Shown: one piece after another, positions 42,529-46,346 of the stretch
How the letters are laid out: each line of letters begins with the position of its first letter
Position numbering within the stretch: position 1 is the stretch's first letter
Source: an archaeon
Lineage (GTDB): Archaea; Thermoproteota; Nitrososphaeria; Conexivisphaerales; DTJL01
Assembly (NCBI GenBank): GCA_021811935.1
Contig: JAKAPW010000003.1
Span: 1 to 46,346 of the forward strand
DNA length: 46,346 nucleotides
Reading direction: 5' to 3'
The notes under the pieces: generated by a model
Told to the model about the DNA's origin: nothing
Database searches by the model: none
Seen by the model: the letters and a program-made list of their open reading frames with translations, nothing else
Translations under genes and position numbers: made by a program

Positions 42529-43014
42529 TTGAATGACACCGACGACCCGGTGGAGCGGATGCTCAGGCAGGTGGCGCTGGACATAAAGGGGGCGATGCTC
42601 CTCGGGGCGTCCGACGAAGCGACCAAGCGCGCGCTGGAGAAGGTCGTCAACGACTCGCACGACGAGCACGTCCAGCACTTCTTCGCCCTCGTCAGGGAAG
42701 GCAAAGGGGCGGGCGGGAGGGCCAGCGCGCTGGCGATGGCCCTTGGGGAGATAGTGCTGGCTTCTGTCCTCATAATAGGGGGCCTCATACTGCTCACGCC
42801 GCTGGTGGCCGGCATAAGCCAGCCCGAGCAGCTGTACACGTATCTCGTGCAGGCCCTGCTCGCACCCATCGTCACCACGCCCCTCTTCCCCTTCGTCAGG
42901 GCCATAGAATTCGGGCTCGCCATAGTGCTGATGCTGGCCGCCATGTATACGCTGCGGCAGGCGGGCGCGTCCTTCCGGAAGGCGGAGCTCGTGATAGAGG
43001 CGGGCGGCCGGTGA
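42529..43014 (+). CDS. Uncharacterised two-helix membrane protein
   Basis: A 161-residue protein. The first 65 residues are soluble and charged (NDTDDPVERMLRQVALDI, VVNDSHDEHVQHFFALVREG); then two hydrophobic segments follow, at about 70-95 (IVLASVLIIGGLILLTPLV) and 123-143 (FGLAIVLMLAAMYTL), separated by a roughly 25-residue loop. The TTG start at 42529 is 28 bases from CTTTTGTA, so leaderless. It is divergent from the coiled-coil gene. No family recognised. Confidence 0.65.
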   Translation: MNDTDDPVERMLRQVALDIKGAMLLGASDEATKRALEKVVNDSHDEHVQHFFALVREGKGAGGRASALAMALGEIVLASVLIIGGLILLTPLVAGISQPEQLYTYLVQALLAPIVTTPLFPFVRAIEFGLAIVLMLAAMYTLRQAGASFRKAELVIEAGGR

Positions 43015-43024
43015 CCCCCAGGGG

Positions 43025-44692
43025 CTATGAAGGTCGACCCGGGGCGGGCTGCAGCTTCTTCAGGTAGGCCTCCAGCTTCTCCCTGTAGATGCTCCTGGGC
43101 GGGTAGCCTATGCTGCACAGGTAGGTGGAGAATTGCACCCTCCTGCCGTCGTCCCCGATCCTGCGTTCCAGCTCCCTGATCTCCTCCCCGACCACGGCGT
43201 AGCACGTGGCATACCCGGGCCCCATCCCTTCGTGGGCGGGGAAGAGCTGGAAGTAGACGCTGGCCTCCGGCACGCCTGTGTATCCGTGCGCCCAGCCGAC
43301 GAACTCCAGGAGGCCCTGCTTGCCCGTGTTGACCCTCACGTCGCCTATCACCCGAAGGAACCTCACGATCCTCCACTTCCGCGTTTCGTATTCGACCTCC
43401 ATGTTCATCAGGTGCAGGCCGCCGTACCTCTCCATGGCGTCCGCGTACCCCCTCTCCTCTTCGGAGAGCCTCGCCTTCCCCTCCAGCCGCTTAACGCATT
43501 CCAGGAACTCCAGCTCCCTGTTGAACGACAGCCCCTCGGTGACAGGCCCCTGGAACGTGGTGGGGAGCTCCTCCAGCGGGTTCAGCTCCTCGACGTATCC
43601 GACCGAGCTGTTCGAATGATGGACGCAGTGGCCGTATTCTTCGTGGACTAGCGTGTTGATCAGCGAGGCCACGGACCTGATCGGGTCGCGGTCTGGGTCC
43701 GTGGTGATGAAGTAGAGCTGGAAGGGGTGGTCGGTGAAGGAGTCGAAGAAGCCCGCCGCCGCGGTGGGCAGGACCCCCGTCAGGTAGCTGGGCGTCTCTA
43801 TGACCCTCGTGTCGTATCGCGGGTTGATGTTCGCCACTTCCTTGTCGACCAGGCGCTGGATGACCTGCCTTATCGAATCCGTGGTGGATTTCAGGTCCTC
43901 CGGCCTGATGGCGACGCGCGTCCGCAGCCTCTCCTCGACGGCGTCGGGCCCGCAGCCGTAGGCCTCGGCGAGCCTCTTCGTCACGTCCCTGTAGAGCCGC
44001 AGCTCCCCGTCCAGCCAGCGGAGCGCGTCCTTCTCCAGGCGCTCTGGTGTTTCATGGTAGTCGTACGATTCCCGGAGCGCCTTCCGGTACGACCTCTGCC
44101 TCCCCAGGTCGAAGCCGTGCTTCCTGAACACGTCCCGCACCTCTTCGAACCTGCCCTTCCCGAACCCCTCGACGCCGAAGGACAGGACGAACTTCCTGGC
44201 CTTTTCCTTGACCTCTTCACACAGCCCCTTCAGCTCGGCCCCCTTCGCCTCCTTTCCGACCGTGTCCAGTATGTCCATTATGCCGTCCAGGCGGTACATG
44301 GTCAGCACCCTCACCCCGATGGGCACCTTCTTCCTTTCGAACCTGGAGCCGGCGGCGTCCAGCGCCTGCGAAGCGTGCGAGAGGAGCGACCGCAGGTGCG
44401 CTTCGTCGACCCCCTCCTTGGTGAGGTGGTTGAAGATGGCCCCGACTATCCCTTCGATCAGGGGCTGCGGCTCCTCGAACAGGAGGTCGGCTTCGATGCT
44501 GCCGAGGACCTTCCGCTGGAGTTTCGTGGACGCCCTGGCCTTCAGGGCCCTGGCCTCCCGAAGCGCCTTCTTCACGTTGGACTCGCTGGGGACGAAGAGC
44601 CTGCCCGCGAATTCGTCCCATCCCGCGGTGTAGGCCGAGGCCGGATAGACGTCCTTCCACAGCTCGATTATCCTTGCGTCGATGCCCTTCAT
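43025..44692 (-). CDS. Zinc metallohydrolase with HExxH motif (DUF885-like)
   Basis: A 555-residue mostly helical protein. The zinc motif is LVHEEYGHCVHHSNSS (HEEYGH), followed by VTEGLSFNRELEFLE, a likely source of the third ligand glutamate, and YETRKWRIVRFLRVIGDVRVN plus GYTGVPEASVYFQLFPAHEG downstream. This layout is that of the DUF885/gluzincin-like family, often taken as peptidases or dipeptidases. Substrate unknown. No signal peptide is seen, so cytoplasmic. ATG 44692 is about 30 bases from GCATAAATTTC (minus strand, 44717-44727), giving a leaderless message. Confidence 0.8.
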   Translation of the reverse strand: MKGIDARIIELWKDVYPASAYTAGWDEFAGRLFVPSESNVKKALREARALKARASTKLQRKVLGSIEADLLFEEPQPLIEGIVGAIFNHLTKEGVDEAHLRSLLSHASQALDAAGSRFERKKVPIGVRVLTMYRLDGIMDILDTVGKEAKGAELKGLCEEVKEKARKFVLSFGVEGFGKGRFEEVRDVFRKHGFDLGRQRSYRKALRESYDYHETPERLEKDALRWLDGELRLYRDVTKRLAEAYGCGPDAVEERLRTRVAIRPEDLKSTTDSIRQVIQRLVDKEVANINPRYDTRVIETPSYLTGVLPTAAAGFFDSFTDHPFQLYFITTDPDRDPIRSVASLINTLVHEEYGHCVHHSNSSVGYVEELNPLEELPTTFQGPVTEGLSFNRELEFLECVKRLEGKARLSEEERGYADAMERYGGLHLMNMEVEYETRKWRIVRFLRVIGDVRVNTGKQGLLEFVGWAHGYTGVPEASVYFQLFPAHEGMGPGYATCYAVVGEEIRELERRIGDDGRRVQFSTYLCSIGYPPRSIYREKLEAYLKKLQPAPGRPS

Positions 44693-44914
44693 CTTCGCCC
44701 GCGTGAAGGCCGGAGATGAAATTTATGCGTTACGCGCCCGCCGGGGGGGCTGAACGCCCGAACAGACCCGGCCGATATCCATCCTGGGCGATCCCCCTCC
44801 CGTCCGTGCCTTCGTTCCCTGAGAGCCCGATCGGCGCAGAACGCCGTCTGGACCCGAGGCGATCGCGCCTCCATCTGGCTGGCGGAGCCGAACCGCGCCG
44901 GGAGCCTTGCATGA
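44693..44914. other. Non-coding stretch with no recognised feature except a promoter
   Basis: Apart from the TATA-like element of the DUF885-like gene at 44717-44727, I see no gene here. Short inverted repeats such as AGGCG/CGCCT near 44858 are expected at this GC content. Confidence 0.5.
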
Positions 44915-45161
44915 TCGAGCGGTCAGTACCTTCAGCCCGAGCTCGTTCTTCTGCGCCCTCCTCCTCGTCGTAGAATACGGGGCGTGGTCGAACCTCCTCT
45001 TGACCGTCGATGCGGCCGTCTCCGCCAGGCTCCTCCTGCGGTACCCCTTCTTGCAGGGCTTCCCGATTCGCCTGTCTGTCGCGAGCATCCGCCTTCGAGC
45101 CCTGGTCTTCGTTACGTTCTTCTTGACCGGCACGCGCCTGGCTGTCAGGTCGCATATCTAA
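44915..45161 (-). pseudogene. C-terminal remnant of an IS4/IS5-type DDE transposase
   Basis: The minus-strand frame reads VPVKKNVTKTR, then KKGYRRRSLAETAASTVKRR and RRRAQKNELGLKVL. This resembles the end of DDE transposases, where a Y-x-x-R-S-x-x-E helix with the last catalytic Glu is followed by KR-F and an NELxLKVL helix. There is no in-frame upstream part: a stop lies just before the fragment, and nothing similar precedes it up to 45311. After LKVL the expected HN tail is missing. It is a dead fragment marking past insertion. Confidence 0.6.
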
Positions 45162-45270
45162 CCAAGCGGCGAAATTACCTTCCGAGTGTGACCGCGCCCA
45201 ATTCGTTCCCAGATAGCTATTAGAAGCATTTCCCTACAGAAATGATCCAGCGTAGGAATTCTTCGCCGCC
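45162..45270. other. Lower-GC intergenic stretch without a gene
   Basis: Composition drops visibly compared with the rest of the window. Nothing coding or clearly structured is seen. Confidence 0.5.
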
Positions 45271-45287
45271 AGACTTAAATAAAGTCT
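45271..45287 (+). promoter_or_regulatory. TATA box inside a perfect dyad, upstream of the last gene
   Basis: AGACTT-AAATA-AAGTCT is an inverted repeat of six bases with a five-base centre, and its middle (CTTAAATAAAG) is the TATA element about 30 bases before TTG 45312. A dyad over a TATA box is the usual layout of an archaeal repressor site. Confidence 0.5.
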
Positions 45288-45311
45288 TGAGAATTCGGAG
45301 AAGTTGCTCAT

Positions 45312-46304
45312 TTGAAGAAGGGTTCTTTTGTTGTTGACTGGCTCCTTGAGGAAAATCAGCCGTCGATAAGGTACCTCACTCTGACTGAACTGCTAGGGAG
45401 GACAGAGAAAGACCCCGAGGTAAAGCGTGCCAGGGAGAACATTACGAAGACCGGCTGGGCAAAGGACATACTGGATGAACAAATGCCAAGCGGGTGCTGG
45501 GTCCACGAAAAGAGTCTCTTCATGCCGACGTTCCATGCAACTTTTTGGATGCTACTGATTCTGTCCGATCTCGGCCTCACAAAAGAAGACCCGCTGATCG
45601 ACAGAGCCTGTCAATCATGGATAAAACGCAACGCGTCCAATGATGGCGGGTTCGGCCAGACCGGGCAGAGTGAAGGTCACCTCTGCATCACGGGCAACAC
45701 GGCTCGCGCTCTGGTCAAGTTCGGATACGCGGATCATCCGAAGGTGAAAAGAGCCTTCGAATGGTTGGTGAAGAGCCAGGCGGAGCTCGGCGGATGGTCT
45801 TGCTGGAACTTTGGCAGGCCTCCTCACCGAAAGAGAGATCTCGACTCTTGGGAACCTCTCGGCGCCTTCGCGGTGTACCCTCGCCAGAAATGGACTCGGA
45901 GCATGAAACTCGCCTGCGAGAGGGGCGCGGAGTTCTTCCTGGAGAGGGAGCTCCACAAACAGGGGGCTCGCTGGGAGCAGTGGTACCGTTTCCATTATCC
46001 CGTCCACTACTACTATGATCTTCTCGTGGGGCTGGATTTCATGACGGCGCTGGGGTATTCCGACGATAAGAGGCTGGGATACGCCATCTCACTGCTCAAG
46101 GAAAAGAGAAGCCCAGACGGAAGGTGGAACCTCGACGCTAACCGCCCAGAAGAATCGGCCGCGCTGGCGTCCTGGCGGAAGAAGCACCCCGGTTCAAGGA
46201 ATATGACTCCGTTTGTTCTTGAGCAACCCGGCCGACCGAGCAAGATGATTACGCTGGTCGCAATGAAAGTCATGTCCCGCCTTGGCGAAGTACGTCGGGA
46301 CTGA
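45312..46304 (+). CDS. Alpha/alpha-toroid (prenyltransferase/terpenoid-cyclase-like) protein, probably acquired
   Basis: A 330-residue protein built from repeated helical pairs with Gly-Gly/Trp turns: MPSGCWVHEKS, NASNDGGFGQTG, SQAELGGWSCWNFG and RSPDGRWNLDAN. This is the signature of the terpenoid-cyclase/protein-prenyltransferase toroid; catalytic DxDD is absent, so it is not a squalene-hopene cyclase, and its role is unknown. Base composition is clearly lower in GC than the neighbours, with many AAA, GAT and CGN codons where they use AAG, GAC and AGG, so transfer is likely. Start TTG 45312. A transposase remnant lies upstream. Confidence 0.75.
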   Translation: MKKGSFVVDWLLEENQPSIRYLTLTELLGRTEKDPEVKRARENITKTGWAKDILDEQMPSGCWVHEKSLFMPTFHATFWMLLILSDLGLTKEDPLIDRACQSWIKRNASNDGGFGQTGQSEGHLCITGNTARALVKFGYADHPKVKRAFEWLVKSQAELGGWSCWNFGRPPHRKRDLDSWEPLGAFAVYPRQKWTRSMKLACERGAEFFLERELHKQGARWEQWYRFHYPVHYYYDLLVGLDFMTALGYSDDKRLGYAISLLKEKRSPDGRWNLDANRPEESAALASWRKKHPGSRNMTPFVLEQPGRPSKMITLVAMKVMSRLGEVRRD

Positions 46305-46346
46305 ATGACGAACCAAATGGCTTCCTGAGAAATCTCCTGAGCGTAG

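Noticed and set aside
44730-45155. A complete protein-coding gene on the minus strand at this place (about 140 residues)
   Set aside because: Only one stretch of one frame looks like a transposase C-terminus; the rest changes to random composition, so it is treated as a remnant.
1-46346. CRISPR arrays, rRNA genes or a phage block
   Set aside because: No spaced direct repeats, no rRNA core sequences and no capsid, portal or terminase genes were seen.

Overview
The window is chromosomal DNA of an archaeon, very GC-rich (about two thirds G+C by eye) and densely coded on both strands. The information-processing genes are archaeal: EF-2, MCM, a GINS subunit, both RFC subunits, Hel308, Mre11-Rad50, an XPF-type nuclease without helicase domain, tRNA-splicing endonuclease and RtcB ligase, plus a UbiA-type lipid prenyltransferase. 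The EF-2 and MCM wording and the fused two-subunit 2-oxoacid:ferredoxin oxidoreductase point to the TACK group, probably a Nitrososphaeria (Thaumarchaeota)-like lineage. The taxon is an inference from remembered family features, not a computed placement. Many genes have a TATA-like element 22-30 bp before the start codon and little or no leader, and GTG/TTG starts are frequent.

Layout. 1-5.5 kb: start of an unidentified gene, LUD-domain protein, MFS transporter, adenine phosphoribosyltransferase, SAM hydrolase (DUF62), NIF3-like protein, NAD(P)H-hydrate epimerase, and an AN1-finger/site-2-protease fusion. 5.5-14.7 kb: EF-2 divergent from a tiny zinc-ribbon protein, CLC chloride transporter, MFS permease, GNAT enzyme, crotonase, APC-type permease. 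14.7-25.6 kb: replication and repair block (hisS-rfcS divergent from gins-mcm, then hel308 and an asparagine-synthase-like gene; on the other strand endA-ubiA-rfcL-xpf as one tight operon). 26.2-29.1 kb: a hairpin-rich intergenic segment and rtcB interrupted by a 432-residue intein. 29.2-37.7 kb: threonine synthase, mre11-rad50-ybaK, a small membrane protein, a molybdopterin oxidoreductase, a PLP enzyme with a rhodanese-like tail, a phosphoribosyltransferase and a short unknown protein. 37.7-38.2 kb: wreck of an IS607-type element. 38.2-44.7 kb: 2-oxoacid:ferredoxin oxidoreductase operon, two proteins of unknown function, and a large HExxH hydrolase. 44.7-46.3 kb: remnant of a DDE transposase and a gene of visibly lower GC with an alpha/alpha-toroid look, suggesting an accessory boundary.

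How the genes work together. The central block supplies the replisome (MCM, GINS, clamp loader) and fork/break repair (Hel308, XPF, Mre11-Rad50). endA and rtcB are neighbours and are the cut and seal steps of tRNA splicing, separated by a structured, promoter-bearing intergenic region. The molybdopterin enzyme and the cysteine-synthase/rhodanese-like protein are divergent neighbours and may form a sulfur-handling pair. No CRISPR array, rRNA or recognisable tRNA was seen. The least explained items are the hairpin cluster between rtcB and endA, the degenerate rtcB intein, the PLP-rhodanese fusion, and several conserved-looking small proteins without a family.
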